From assembly GCF_003429005.1 (NCBI RefSeq), contig NZ_QVQV01000001.1, forward strand, positions 1,414,131 to 1,478,130: DNA of 64,000 nt, given 5' to 3'. Shown here piece by piece: positions 26,522-35,924 of this stretch; the stretch's first letter is position 1; every line of letters starts with the position of its first letter. Below the pieces are notes generated by a model. That model worked only from the letters and a program-made list of their open reading frames with translations, had not been told where the DNA came from and did no database searches. The position numbers and the translations under genes are program-made. This stretch comes from Paraburkholderia sp. DHOC27. Its GTDB lineage: Bacteria > Pseudomonadota > Gammaproteobacteria > Burkholderiales > Burkholderiaceae.

Positions 26522-27127
26522 ATGCTGACGACCATCGAACAACTGGAAGCGCTCTACGGCGAGCCGCACGAACGCGCGGTACGCAAAGAGATCCCGTATG
26601 TCAACGAGGACTACCGCGCCTTCATCGAGTTTGCGCCTTTCGTCGTGCTCGCCACTGCAGGACCGGAGGGGCTCGACTGCTCACCCCGTGGCGACGCGCC
26701 GGGCTTCGTGCGTATCATCGACGAGCGCACGCTCGCCATTCCAGACCGCGTCGGCAACAACCGCATCGACAGTCTGCGCAATATCATCGTCGAACCTCAT
26801 CTTGCGCTGCTGTTCGTCGTGCCAGGCGTCGGTGAGACGCTGCGCGTGAATGGCCGCGGCCGCATCTCGAACGACCCGGCGCTGCTCGAAAGCTTCGCGG
26901 TGGCCGGCAAGCTGCCGCGCACGGTGTTGCTGGTGGATGTCGATGCGGTCTACTTTCACTGCTCCAAGGCGCTCGCCCGCTCCAGACTGTGGGACCCGGC
27001 GGGCCATGTCGAACGCTCACGCCTGCCGAGCGCGGGCGCGATCCACCAACGCCTGAATGGCGAAACCTTTGATGCTCAGGCCTACGACCTCGAACTGGTC
27101 GAGCGTCTGCGCACGAGCCTGTATTGA
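26522..27127 (+). CDS. Pyridoxamine 5'-phosphate oxidase family (MSMEG_1061-like) FMN protein
   Basis: 201 residues. PFVVLATAGPEGLDCSPRGD and the following DRVGNNRIDSLRNI are characteristic of the PPOX split-barrel flavoproteins of the MSMEG_1061 type; GETLRVNGRGRI and DVDAVYFHCSKA complete the fold. The start at 26522 is preceded by AGGAAAACAG. Such proteins bind FMN or F420 and reduce unknown small molecules. Start ATG sits 200 bp after the sirtuin; the methyltransferase gene follows in 14 bp. Confidence 0.85.
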   Translation: MLTTIEQLEALYGEPHERAVRKEIPYVNEDYRAFIEFAPFVVLATAGPEGLDCSPRGDAPGFVRIIDERTLAIPDRVGNNRIDSLRNIIVEPHLALLFVVPGVGETLRVNGRGRISNDPALLESFAVAGKLPRTVLLVDVDAVYFHCSKALARSRLWDPAGHVERSRLPSAGAIHQRLNGETFDAQAYDLELVERLRTSLY

Positions 27128-27141
27128 CCCACACGGATTCA

Positions 27142-27759
27142 ATGAGCCACGCCACTTCCACCGCCGTGCGTCAGCACGCACCCGCTGCCGAACGCAACCG
27201 CGAGCCAATTCTTGCGGTGCTGCGCGAGGTGCTGCCGCCGGCCGGTCTCGTACTGGAAATTGCCAGCGGCACCGGGCAGCACGTGATTCACTTCGCGGCG
27301 GCCTTGCCCGCTCTCGACTGGCAGCCGAGCGACCCCGACGCCGACGCGCGCGCCTCGATCGCAGCGTGGACGGCGCATAGCGGTTTGACCAACGTGCGCG
27401 CGCCGCTCGCGCTGAACGTCGAAGGCACGCCGTGGGGCGTCGAGGCCGCGCAGGCGGTGCTGTGCATCAACATGGTCCACATTTCGCCGTGGACGGCGAC
27501 CCAGGCATTATTTGCAGGCGCGGACCGCCTGCTCGAGCGCGGCGGTGTACTGTATCTTTATGGCCCGTACCGGCGTGACGGCGCGCACACGTCGCCGGGT
27601 AACGAAGCGTTCGATCAGCAGTTGCAAAGCCGCAATCCGGCATGGGGCGTGCGCGACATGGAGGCGGTCGTGGCCTTGGGCGACGCACATGGATTCGCGT
27701 GCGGCGAACCGGTCGCCATGCCTGCCAATAACTTCAGTCTGGTGTTCACGAAACGCTAG
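27142..27759 (+). CDS. DUF938 family SAM-dependent methyltransferase
   Basis: 205 residues. RQHAPAAERNREPILAVL at the N-terminus, the SAM-binding LEIASGTGQHVIHFA, and NMVHISPWTATQALF are the DUF938 hallmarks. It has a class I Rossmann methyltransferase fold; the substrate is unknown. ATG 27142 was preferred to a TTG at 27124, which overlaps the end of the PPOX gene. Probably co-transcribed with that gene. Confidence 0.87.
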   Translation: MSHATSTAVRQHAPAAERNREPILAVLREVLPPAGLVLEIASGTGQHVIHFAAALPALDWQPSDPDADARASIAAWTAHSGLTNVRAPLALNVEGTPWGVEAAQAVLCINMVHISPWTATQALFAGADRLLERGGVLYLYGPYRRDGAHTSPGNEAFDQQLQSRNPAWGVRDMEAVVALGDAHGFACGEPVAMPANNFSLVFTKR

Positions 27760-28004
27760 CGCAGATCCGGTAAAACACCTGAGCACGCCGCAGCGCCGCG
27801 TGCGGCAGCTTCAGATGATCGCGCGGTTGCGGGTTCAGCGAGCGTCGAACCAGCGTTGAGCGCGAGATTCAGGTACGAGGTTTGAGACGACATAGGGCCG
27901 CCCGCGAGCGGCGATCCGGCATTTCTTTTATGCTTTTACCCTCGAGGCCCGCCGGCGAACATCCTGGCGCGGCACCACGACATTTCGGAATCTGGAGAAT
28001 TCAA

Positions 28005-29414
28005 ATGGGCAAACAGGCAATCGGCGTAGTGGGGCTAGCGGTCATGGGCCGCAATCTGGCGCTCAACATCGAGAGCCGCGGTCACGCGGTGTCCGTGTTC
28101 AACCGCAGCCGCGAGAAAACCGATGAACTGATCAAAGAGTATCCCGACCGCAAGCTGGTGCCGACCTTCACGCTCGAAGAATTCGTCGAGTCGCTCGAAA
28201 AGCCGCGCCGCATCCTGATGATGGTGAAGGCCGGTGCGGGCACCGACGAGACGATCGCGCAACTCAAGCCGCTGCTGGAGAAGGGCGACATCCTGATCGA
28301 CGGCGGCAACACGCACTTCACCGACACGATTCGCCGCAATCAGGACCTCGCCAAGTCGGGCCTGCATTTCATCGGCACGGGTGTCTCGGGCGGCGAGGAA
28401 GGCGCATTGAAAGGACCGTCCATCATGCCGGGGGGCCAGCGCGACGCTTACGATCTGGTTGCACCGATTCTCACCGAAATCTCGGCCAAGGCGCCGGACG
28501 GCGAGCCGTGCGTGGCCTACATGGGACCGGACGGCGCGGGGCACTTCGTGAAGATGGTGCACAACGGCATCGAATACGGTGACATGCAGTTGATCGCCGA
28601 AAGCTACGCGGTGCTCAAGCAGGTGCTGGGACTCTCGAACAAGGAGCTGGGCGAGGTCTACACCGAATGGAACAAGGGCGAGCTCGACAGCTATCTGATC
28701 GAAATCACCTCGAAGATTTTCAGCAAGAAGGACGACGAGACCGGTAAGGACCTCGTGGACGTGATTCTCGACCGCGCCGCGCAGAAGGGCACCGGCAAGT
28801 GGACCAGCCAGAACGCGCTCGACCTCGGCGTGCCGCTGCCGCTGATTACCGAGTCGGTGTTTGCACGCGTGCTGTCGTCGCTCAAGACCGAGCGCGTCGC
28901 CGCAAGCAAGGTGATCAAGGGACCGGAAACGAAGCCGTTCGACGGCGATCGCGCCGCGTTCATCGAATCGGTACGCCGGGCGCTGTACTTCAGCAAGGTG
29001 ATCTCGTACGCGCAGGGCTTCGCGCAACTGCGGGCGGCATCGGAAGAGTACAAGTGGGATCTCGACTTCGGCACGATCGCGAAGATTTTCCGGGCGGGCT
29101 GCATCATCCGCGCGCGTTTCCTGCAGAAGATCACCGACGCCTATACGAAGGACAAGCAGATCGCCAACCTGCTGCTCGATCCGTACTTCAACGACATCGC
29201 CACCAACTATCAAGGTGCGCTGCGTGACGTGGTGATCGCCGCCATCAAGGCTGGCGTGCCGGTGCCGGCGTTTGCCACGGCAGTGGCGTATTTCGACGGC
29301 TATCGTTCGGAACGTCTGCCTGCCAACCTCGTGCAGGCGCAGCGCGACTTCTTCGGCGCGCATACCTTCGAGCGCATCGACAAGCCGGGCAGCTTCCACG
29401 CCAACTGGGCGTAA
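28005..29414 (+). CDS. gnd: 6-phosphogluconate dehydrogenase, decarboxylating
   Basis: 469 residues, the standard length. NADP-binding [15 protein letters not shown], catalytic [24 protein letters not shown], and the C-terminal [17 protein letters not shown] are diagnostic. It converts 6-phosphogluconate to ribulose 5-phosphate plus CO2 with NADP reduction. TGGAG precedes ATG 28005; the upstream in-frame extension to 27882 is non-conserved. A strong terminator follows 110 bp downstream. Confidence 0.97.
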   Translation: MGKQAIGVVGLAVMGRNLALNIESRGHAVSVFNRSREKTDELIKEYPDRKLVPTFTLEEFVESLEKPRRILMMVKAGAGTDETIAQLKPLLEKGDILIDGGNTHFTDTIRRNQDLAKSGLHFIGTGVSGGEEGALKGPSIMPGGQRDAYDLVAPILTEISAKAPDGEPCVAYMGPDGAGHFVKMVHNGIEYGDMQLIAESYAVLKQVLGLSNKELGEVYTEWNKGELDSYLIEITSKIFSKKDDETGKDLVDVILDRAAQKGTGKWTSQNALDLGVPLPLITESVFARVLSSLKTERVAASKVIKGPETKPFDGDRAAFIESVRRALYFSKVISYAQGFAQLRAASEEYKWDLDFGTIAKIFRAGCIIRARFLQKITDAYTKDKQIANLLLDPYFNDIATNYQGALRDVVIAAIKAGVPVPAFATAVAYFDGYRSERLPANLVQAQRDFFGAHTFERIDKPGSFHANWA

Positions 29415-29523
29415 CGGCACGGCGCTGAACACATCGGGTATGGCTTGCAGGTCTTGCCTGCCCGATGCGCCTGATCGTGGCAGCGCGCTTCGTGCGTGTA
29501 GCTGCGTGCGGCACGCATCGAAC

Positions 29524-29562
29524 AAAACGGCCGGGTCCCTGTGATGGGGACCCGGCCGTTTT
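29524..29562. terminator. Strong bidirectional terminator between gnd and DUF2968
   Basis: 16-bp perfect inverted repeat (29524-29539 and 29547-29562) with a 7-nt loop, flanked by an A-run on the left and a T-run on the right, so it can terminate both convergent transcripts. Confidence 0.9.
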
Positions 29563-29618
29563 CATTCTCTGGGTAAGACGGAGCGCATGTCGAGGCGTGA
29601 AGCATGCGCCAACCGGCG

Positions 29619-30350
29619 CTAGCGTCCTGACAGATGCGGCACGTGTTCGTTGCTCGCCAGATTGAGTTGATGAATCTGCCGATGCGCCTTGTTCAACTGC
29701 GCCTGCGCTGCCACCCGCTGCGCTTCCAGTTGCGCGACTTCCTTGCGCACCAGATGCTGACGTCCCACCACCGCCTGCTCCTGAACGGCGTTGCGTTGCA
29801 GTTCGCCGCGCAGACGTTCGGCCTGCGCTTCCGATTGCGAAATCAGGCGCGTCAACTGTTCGTTTTGTGCGGCCAGTTGCGCGCGGCGAGTCTCGCCCTC
29901 CGAGAGCCGCGTGGCCTGCTCCTCGAAGTGATGGAAAGCGGCTTCCGCAGTGTCGAGATCCGCGGCCTTGAGCGCTCGCCAAAGCGCGCCGGCCTGATAC
30001 AGGGCGATGTAGTAGGTCAGCTCGCGCGCGTGAAACAGCAGGCTCACCGAATAGTCGAAGCTGCGAAACACCCGGAAAGGCGTGAGCGCTTCTTCTTCCG
30101 ACAGCCACTCCAGTTCGCTGCTGTCCGCGATCTGCACCGCCCGGCCGCTTACCTGCGCCGGTACGACCGGTACCGCCCGCAAGGTCGTGACCGGCCGCGG
30201 CGTGGCGGGGTTGTCGACGGCGACCGTGGGTGTCGGGGCGGCCGGCTGGGGCTCGTCGTTGGGCAGGGCGGCATTATCCCGGTTCACCGGAACGAGGTGG
30301 GATGGGCCAGTGCCCAGCAATGCGCTGCGTCGGTTCAGGAGACTTTTCAC
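29619..30350 (-). CDS. DUF2968 domain-containing protein
   Basis: 243 residues from GTG 30350, which has GAGGAA five bases upstream; an ATG at 30380 has no ribosome site. The N-terminal 75 residues are Pro/Ala-rich. The domain core follows (LSEEEALTPFRVFRSFDYSV, LLFHARELTYYIALY), and the last 100 residues are strongly helical and Gln/Glu/Arg-rich, likely a coiled coil. DUF2968 is found mainly in Burkholderia-group genomes and has no known function. No classic signal peptide is obvious. Confidence 0.82.
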   Translation of the reverse strand: MKSLLNRRSALLGTGPSHLVPVNRDNAALPNDEPQPAAPTPTVAVDNPATPRPVTTLRAVPVVPAQVSGRAVQIADSSELEWLSEEEALTPFRVFRSFDYSVSLLFHARELTYYIALYQAGALWRALKAADLDTAEAAFHHFEEQATRLSEGETRRAQLAAQNEQLTRLISQSEAQAERLRGELQRNAVQEQAVVGRQHLVRKEVAQLEAQRVAAQAQLNKAHRQIHQLNLASNEHVPHLSGR

Positions 30351-30488
30351 GGCGGTTCCTCGAAGTGGCTCGCGCGACATCGCCCGACGTGCCGGCGCTG
30401 CTACGTGCCGGCCGCAAGGCGGTGCGTGCGGTGAACGAAAGCGAAGGGGGTCGGCGGCGGGGCCGCCTGTGTCCCGCAGCGGTAAAGC

Positions 30489-30809
30489 TCAGTGCAATGT
30501 GCGGCTCCGGCGCGCGATATCGTCGAAAAGTTCGTTGCTGGGTTCGAGCGCGAGCAGCCACGATTCGTCGTAGCCGCTCAGATTGTCGAGTGCTTCGCGC
30601 AGCCGTTCGAGTGCAACGGCGGGAAGTTCGACGCTCGCCTCGACGCCGCTCGAGAGGCGGGCAACGCTGGCAAGCTGGACCAGCGCATCGGCTGCTTCGG
30701 CCACGTCTGCCGCAAAGACGAGGTGGGTGTTCAACAACTCGACCAACCCCGAAGACGTCGCGACATCTTCAACGTTCAACTGTACGGCTAGAAACGTGGC
30801 TTTATTCAT
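30489..30809 (-). CDS. Hypothetical protein, 106 aa
   Basis: Starts MNKATFLAVQLNVEDVATSS at ATG 30809 with GAGGAG upstream. The protein is acidic, Leu/Ala-rich and mostly helical (AEAADALVQLASVARLSS, LERLREALDNLSGYDESWLL). I do not recognise the family. It lies 138 bp upstream of DUF2968 in the same direction and may share its transcript. Confidence 0.6.
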   Translation of the reverse strand: MNKATFLAVQLNVEDVATSSGLVELLNTHLVFAADVAEAADALVQLASVARLSSGVEASVELPAVALERLREALDNLSGYDESWLLALEPSNELFDDIARRSRTLH

Positions 30810-31444
30810 CCCGGAGCTCCTCACGAACAGGACCTGACGGCGAGCGGCTCGCCTGCAGTGCGTGGCATCAGCAAGACCCAGTATAGGCGAGCCTCAGTGG
30901 TATTCAATGCTCACACAAATGATGCGCATGCGTGGTGCGTTTGTTCCGCAGGCCCGTGCAGCATGGCGCGAAACCCGCGCCCTATAATGAGGCAACGAGC
31001 TGGCTGGTCGGGCCCGACTTTTGCTGACAGTGTTTGATCGCGGGCGCGCACGAGACATTTATCGAAGTGCAGCGTGCGTGCAGCGGCGCACATTCGTCAC
31101 GCATATTCAGGGTGCGTGGATGGCAGCATCAGGCAAGATTGTTTCGGAGCGCCAGGTATTACATAGGTAATGCCGGCTAATTACAGGGCGATTGCCTTGC
31201 GACTGCCTGGTCTTGCCGCGGCGTGGTGCGACGGCCGTGCGCGGCGGTAGTGAGGCGGTTGTGAGGCGGTAGTGGGCGGTGCGCGAGCGCCGTCGCGACC
31301 GCGTCACGCAGGCGCGAAACAATGAAATCCGACAGAAACAAATTTGACAGAAACGATTGCACAACAAGGTATGGTGCCCGCGTTCCGCTGAGGACAGGCA
31401 CCCAAGCCTGAAGATTGATTGACTCACACGTCGAGGTTTATCCA
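30810..31444. other. 635-bp intergenic region upstream of the NlpD-like gene
   Basis: No gene supported. Visible elements are a TATAAT hexamer at 30984-30989 without a clear -35, the palindrome GTCGGGCCCGAC at 31008-31019 followed by TTTT, three 11-bp direct repeats GGCGGT(A/T)GTG(A/G) at 31243-31275, and a GACAGAAAC direct repeat (31331-31339 and 31346-31354). The second copy contains TTGACA at 31344-31349, a good -35 candidate for the NlpD-like gene. Confidence 0.5.
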
Positions 31445-32233
31445 ATGAGAGACAAGTCGCTTCGTGCGTTTTCGCAGACGCTGTTCGCCGTATCCATCGT
31501 CGTTGCGCTGGCAGGTTGCACGATTTCGCCGTGGGGCAGTTCGCCGGAGTCCTACAACGGCGCATCTGGGAACTACCAGACCAATGGCGCGGCGATGAAT
31601 CCGGTGCCGCCCGGCTATTACCGGGTCAACCCGGGCGATACGCTGCCGGCCATTGCCAACGCATTCGGGCAGCATCCACAGGACGTGGCGCGCTGGAACG
31701 GCATGCTGCCGAACGCGTCGGTGTACGTGGGCCAGGTGTTGCGCGTCGCGCCGCCCGCCGTCGCCGGTGTGCCGCCGGTGGGTGGGCCTAATCCCGCAGC
31801 GGGCGCACCCGGCGCAGTGCCGGGCCCGGGCGGTCCGGCGCTCGCGCAAGGCGCCGCGCAGCAGGGCGTGCTGACCTGGCCGCTGCGTGGCCCGATCCTG
31901 AAGAACTTCGCCAACGGCAACGGCAAGGGCATCGTGATCGGCGGCCACGTCGGCGATCCGGTCAGGGCCGCCGCGGCCGGCCGGGTGGTGTATGCCGGCA
32001 CGGGCATCGAGGCGTACGGGCCGCTCATCATCATCAAGCACGACGACTCCCTGATTACCGCCTACGGCCAGAACAGCACCCTGCTCGTGAAAGAAGGGGA
32101 TGCCGTGACGCAGGGACAGGCAATCGGCGCGGTTGGCTCGGATAGTCACGGGGTGGCGTCGATCCAGTTCGAAGTGCGCAAGGACGGCCATCCGGTCGAT
32201 CCGCTCGAATGGCTGCCACGGGCGGGGGGATAA
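31445..32233 (+). CDS. NlpD-like lipoprotein: LysM + degenerate LytM/M23 domain
   Basis: 262 residues from ATG 31445 (GAGG upstream). It has a lipoprotein signal with lipobox ALAGC, a LysM domain at about 58-103 (YYRVNPGDTLPAIANAF), a Pro/Gly/Ala linker, and a C-terminal M23-like domain. The usual zinc ligands are missing: the HxxxD position reads GKGIVIGGH and the HLHFE position reads SIQFEVR. Catalytically dead LytM proteins of this layout activate cell-wall amidases such as AmiC during division, so it is best seen as an amidase activator. Confidence 0.85.
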   Translation: MRDKSLRAFSQTLFAVSIVVALAGCTISPWGSSPESYNGASGNYQTNGAAMNPVPPGYYRVNPGDTLPAIANAFGQHPQDVARWNGMLPNASVYVGQVLRVAPPAVAGVPPVGGPNPAAGAPGAVPGPGGPALAQGAAQQGVLTWPLRGPILKNFANGNGKGIVIGGHVGDPVRAAAAGRVVYAGTGIEAYGPLIIIKHDDSLITAYGQNSTLLVKEGDAVTQGQAIGAVGSDSHGVASIQFEVRKDGHPVDPLEWLPRAGG

Positions 32234-32342
32234 GGTTTCCAGTGTCGCGTGAATTGAATACACTGGCTGGTTCATGCGCTAGAGCCGCCTGGCCCAGATA
32301 CCAGGACCTGACTGCGGGCGCGTTTACTCACAGGAATGTCAG

Positions 32343-33350
32343 ATGATCGATTTGCGCAGCGACACCGTTACCCGTCCCGACCAGGCCATGCTGACGGCCA
32401 TGATGTCCGCCGAAGTGGGCGACGACGTGTGGGGCGACGACCCCACCGTACTGCGTCTGCAGGCGGCCGTTGCCGAGCGTGCGGGCAAGGAAGCGGGCCT
32501 GTTCTTCCCGAGCGGCACGCAAAGCAACCTGGCTGCATTGATGGCGCACTGCGCGCGTGGCGACGAGTACATCGTCGGTCAGGCGGCGCACACGTATAAA
32601 TACGAAGGTGGTGGCGCGGCGGTGCTGGGCAGCATCCAGCCGCAACCCATCGAAAATGCCGCGGACGGCTCCCTGCCGCTCGACAAGATCACGGCGGCGA
32701 TCAAACCCATCGACGATCACTTCGCGCGCACGCGCCTGCTCGCGCTCGAGAACACGATTGGCGGCAAGGTGCTGCTGTCGGGCTATGTCGCGGAAGCGAC
32801 GGCGCTTGCCTGCGAGCGCGGTCTGGCCACGCACCTGGACGGCGCGCGCGTCTTCAACGCCGCGGTGGCGTCGAAGCAGCCGCTGGAGGCGCTGTGCGCG
32901 CCGTTCGATTCGGTGTCGATCTGCTTTTCGAAGGGGCTCGGCACGCCGGTGGGCTCGGTGCTGGTCGGCAGCAAGGCGCTGCTGCAAAGCGCGCATCGCT
33001 GGCGCAAGGTGCTGGGCGGCGGCATGCGCCAGTCGGGCGTGCTGGCGGCGGCCTGTCTGTATGCGCTGGATCACAACGTCGAACGCCTTGCCGAAGACCA
33101 TGCCAACGCCGCGCATCTGGCCGAAGGGCTGGCGCAGATCGACGCGGTCAAGCTGCAATCGGTCGCCACCAACATGGTGTTCGCGCAGTTCCCGGCGCAG
33201 CATTGCGCGCCGCTCGAAGCGTGGCTCAAGGAGCGCGGCATCCTCACGCAGATGCTGTACGCGTCGCGCTTCGTCACGCACAAGGACGTGTCGCGCGCGG
33301 ACATCGATACCTTCGTGGCCGCCGTGAAGGGATACTTCGCGACGCATTGA
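32343..33350 (+). CDS. ltaE: Low-specificity L-threonine aldolase
   Basis: 335 residues. IDLRSDTVTRPDQAMLTAM, GDDVWGDDPTV, LFFPSGTQSN, LENTIGGKV and the PLP lysine Lys197 in CFSKGLGTPVGS define the enzyme. It cleaves L-threonine or L-allo-threonine to glycine and acetaldehyde, and acts on other beta-hydroxy amino acids. Monocistronic by position. Confidence 0.95.
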   Translation: MIDLRSDTVTRPDQAMLTAMMSAEVGDDVWGDDPTVLRLQAAVAERAGKEAGLFFPSGTQSNLAALMAHCARGDEYIVGQAAHTYKYEGGGAAVLGSIQPQPIENAADGSLPLDKITAAIKPIDDHFARTRLLALENTIGGKVLLSGYVAEATALACERGLATHLDGARVFNAAVASKQPLEALCAPFDSVSICFSKGLGTPVGSVLVGSKALLQSAHRWRKVLGGGMRQSGVLAAACLYALDHNVERLAEDHANAAHLAEGLAQIDAVKLQSVATNMVFAQFPAQHCAPLEAWLKERGILTQMLYASRFVTHKDVSRADIDTFVAAVKGYFATH

Positions 33351-33632
33351 GCGAGGGCGGAAGCCGGCCGGCTGATAGTGGCTTGTCAGCGCGGCCAGGC
33401 AACCGCTAACGGTGCGCCGCTTGTCGAGTGGCACTTCCGTGAGCGTCCGGCTGGGCGCTTCCCGCGCGATCTAGCCTGTGGGCCGCGCGTGCAGCGGCCG
33501 TCCGGTCCTAAGGTATCTCGTCCTCAAACCGCGCAGTTGCGTGGCGCTTCGTAGAGCTTTACCGCCCTCATCGCCGACCGGGCCGTGCCGCCGCACAGCA
33601 CGTCCCGCTCAATCGCTGCTTCCAGCCGGCGC

Positions 33633-35066
33633 TTACTTCGCCGAACCGGGTGCCCCGACACCCGCGCGATGCGACGGCGCGAACATCCGCAAACCACTGG
33701 CCACACTCGCCGCACCGGCGAACACTGCGCCCGCCGCCAGTGCGAGCGTCGGACCATGCTGACCCGCAATCCCAAAGCTCAACGCCACCAGCGCCGCGCC
33801 CGTGGTCTGCCCGAGCAGGCGCGCGGTCGCGACAATGCCGCTCGCGCCGCCGCTGCGGTTGGGTGGCGCGCTTTGCATCAACGCCTTCAGATTGGGTGAC
33901 TGGAAGAAACCGAAGCCCGCCCCGCACACGGCCATGCGGATCGAAATGTCGAGCACCGCGGGATGCGCCGGCAGCAGCGCCAGCGACGCCATCCCCGCCG
34001 ACAACACCGCCAGCCCGATCGCACCGAGCAAACCCGGCGGATAACGGTCGGACAGGCGGCCCGCAATCGGCGCAGCGAGCGCGACGACTACTGGCCACGG
34101 CGTCATCAGAAAGCCCGTCTCTACCTGGCTGCGATGCAGCACGCTCTCGAAGTAAAACGGCAAAGAGACGAAGGCCAGCCCCTGGGCGGCGAACGAACAG
34201 ATGGCGGTGACCGTCGAGAGGGCAAACACCGGCAGTTTGAACAGATCGACCGGCAGCATCGGCGCCGGGTGGCCGTGCTCACGGCGGATCAGCAGCAGGC
34301 CGAACACGATGGCAACGGCCGCCGCCACCAGCACATACTGGGTCGGCTCGCGCTGGGCGGCCTCGCCGAGCGCGAAGATCAGCGCCGCGAAGGTGATCAC
34401 GTTGAGCAGCGCCGCCATCGGGTCGAACTGATGTGCGCCGCGCTCGGTGTGGGGCAGCGCAGGCATCGCGAACACCAGCGCCATCACGCCGAGCGGCACG
34501 TTGACGGCGAACAGCCACGGCCACGTCCCGAAGGACAGGATCAGCGAAGCAACAGTCGGCCCGACCGCGAACGACACACCGACCACCAGCGCATTGAAGC
34601 CAAGCCCGCGCCCGAGCCGGTGCGGCGGAAACAGGAAACGGATCAGCGCAGTGTTCACGCTCATGATGGCGCTCGCGCCCAGACCCTGCAGCACCCGCGC
34701 GGCGGCCAGCAGGGGCAGGGTGCCGGACAGCGAGCAGGCCAGCGAGGCAATCGTGAACAGACCGATGCCCGCGATGTAGATGCGTCGATGCCCGACGATT
34801 TCGCCGAGCGCGGCGAGCGGCAGCAGCGTCGCGACCATCGCCAGCTGGTAGGCGTTGATGATCCACACAGATGCAGCGGGCGCCGCGTGCAGATCGGCGG
34901 CGATGGTCGGCAGCGCGGTGTTGGCGATCGCGGTATCGAGCGTGGCCAGCGCGACGGCCAGCATGATCGCGGCCATCGCACGGCGGTTGCTGGCGGACAT
35001 GGGACCGTCGGCGGGACGCGCGAAGCCATCGGACGACGCGGGCGGGGCAGGGTTCTTCTCAGTCAA
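33633..35066 (-). CDS. MFS transporter, DHA2/EmrB-QacA type
   Basis: About 477 residues. LDTAIANTALPTIAADL at helix 1 is the DHA2 signature; the first loop reads GEIVGHRRIYIAG and helix 5 has NVPLGVMALVF. It is a likely drug/H+ exporter. The start is uncertain: TTG 35066 (MTEKNPAPP) gives the most family-like N-terminus, ATG 35000 (MSASNRRAM) is the alternative, and neither has a strong ribosome site. The in-frame extension to 35300 is unlikely. No partner subunits are adjacent. Confidence 0.85.
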   Translation of the reverse strand: MTEKNPAPPASSDGFARPADGPMSASNRRAMAAIMLAVALATLDTAIANTALPTIAADLHAAPAASVWIINAYQLAMVATLLPLAALGEIVGHRRIYIAGIGLFTIASLACSLSGTLPLLAAARVLQGLGASAIMSVNTALIRFLFPPHRLGRGLGFNALVVGVSFAVGPTVASLILSFGTWPWLFAVNVPLGVMALVFAMPALPHTERGAHQFDPMAALLNVITFAALIFALGEAAQREPTQYVLVAAAVAIVFGLLLIRREHGHPAPMLPVDLFKLPVFALSTVTAICSFAAQGLAFVSLPFYFESVLHRSQVETGFLMTPWPVVVALAAPIAGRLSDRYPPGLLGAIGLAVLSAGMASLALLPAHPAVLDISIRMAVCGAGFGFFQSPNLKALMQSAPPNRSGGASGIVATARLLGQTTGAALVALSFGIAGQHGPTLALAAGAVFAGAASVASGLRMFAPSHRAGVGAPGSAK

Positions 35067-35360
35067 AACGGATTCTTGAAAGGCGGCACGCGGGACGAGG
35101 CGCGCCTCGATTGACGAATGGCGCTGTCTCAGAAGACCGCTGCGATTGCAAAGTGGAACGTCGACGCAGGCCCACGCGCCCAGTGGTCGACGCGTGACGC
35201 GCTGCGAATGAAGTGATTGTTGCAGAGGCGGGAAAATCTTGCTGGCAGGTCCGCAGTGGGGTCCGCGCGAGGTGCGCGCGGGGTACTCGAGAAAACGCAA
35301 CTAACAGTCAGGCGCAGCCGCGTCCACCCGCACCGCGGCCAACGCCATGACCGAGTTGTC

Positions 35361-35588
35361 TCAACTAAACGAAGCCAACAGAATCGACAGCTTGCGAATA
35401 TGCGTTTTGAATGCTTCGTTCGTCTCGCGGTCGTGCGCGGCGCTCAGATGAGGCGCCTCGGCCAGTTCGACCTGCTCCTGAAACTCATCGGCGATCCGGC
35501 GTCGGGTCTCCGGCGGCAGCGCACGAATCATCGAGACCAGCAGCAGTTCCTGGGCGTGGAACATTCCGAGCATGGATTGTGCGTTCAT
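35361..35588 (-). CDS. Small hypothetical helical protein, 75 aa
   Basis: ATG 35588 has GGAGG six bases upstream, which strongly supports translation. The sequence begins MNAQSMLGMFHAQELLLVSM and continues as a charged helical protein with LPPETRRRIADEFQEQVELA. I do not recognise the family. It sits upstream of glgP on the opposite strand. Confidence 0.65.
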   Translation of the reverse strand: MNAQSMLGMFHAQELLLVSMIRALPPETRRRIADEFQEQVELAEAPHLSAAHDRETNEAFKTHIRKLSILLASFS

Positions 35589-35924
35589 CTGGACCTCCGT
35601 CACCGGAAACGCAGGCAGTGGGCGCGCGGCAGCCCGGCGCAATCAAGCCGGGCTTGAATCGCGCTGTCGCGAACGCGCCACCTTGTGCATCCATACTAGT
35701 GCAGGCCGACCCGAGGATTCACGGGCGTCTGCACTGGATCTGTGCGCAGCGTGGTCAGGAATGGCGCCCGGCGGGCAATCGGCGATTTCCCGCGTACGGG
35801 ACCGCTCGGTGACGGGAAGTCAGAAATGTCCTACCCTGCTACTTTACCCGCCTGACCGGCACGCGCCTCCCGTCCGTCAAACTGCGGTCCGCGCGCGCCG
35901 CGTCGCTCTAACCGGAGGCTTCAC
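35589..35924. other. Divergent intergenic region before glgP
   Basis: 336 bp with no gene supported. It should hold the promoters of both the small hypothetical gene and glgP; no clear sigma70 hexamer pair was identified. Confidence 0.35.

Noticed and set aside
28035..29525. 496-residue minus-strand open frame
   Set aside because: Antisense of gnd, a fully conserved enzyme gene.
31008..31019. GTCGGGCCCGAC followed by TTTT as a terminator
   Set aside because: The palindrome leaves no loop unless the stem is cut to about 4 bp, and no gene ends upstream on the plus strand.
33963..35114. 383-residue plus-strand open frame
   Set aside because: Antisense of the DHA2 exporter, with shadow-type Arg/Gln/His composition.
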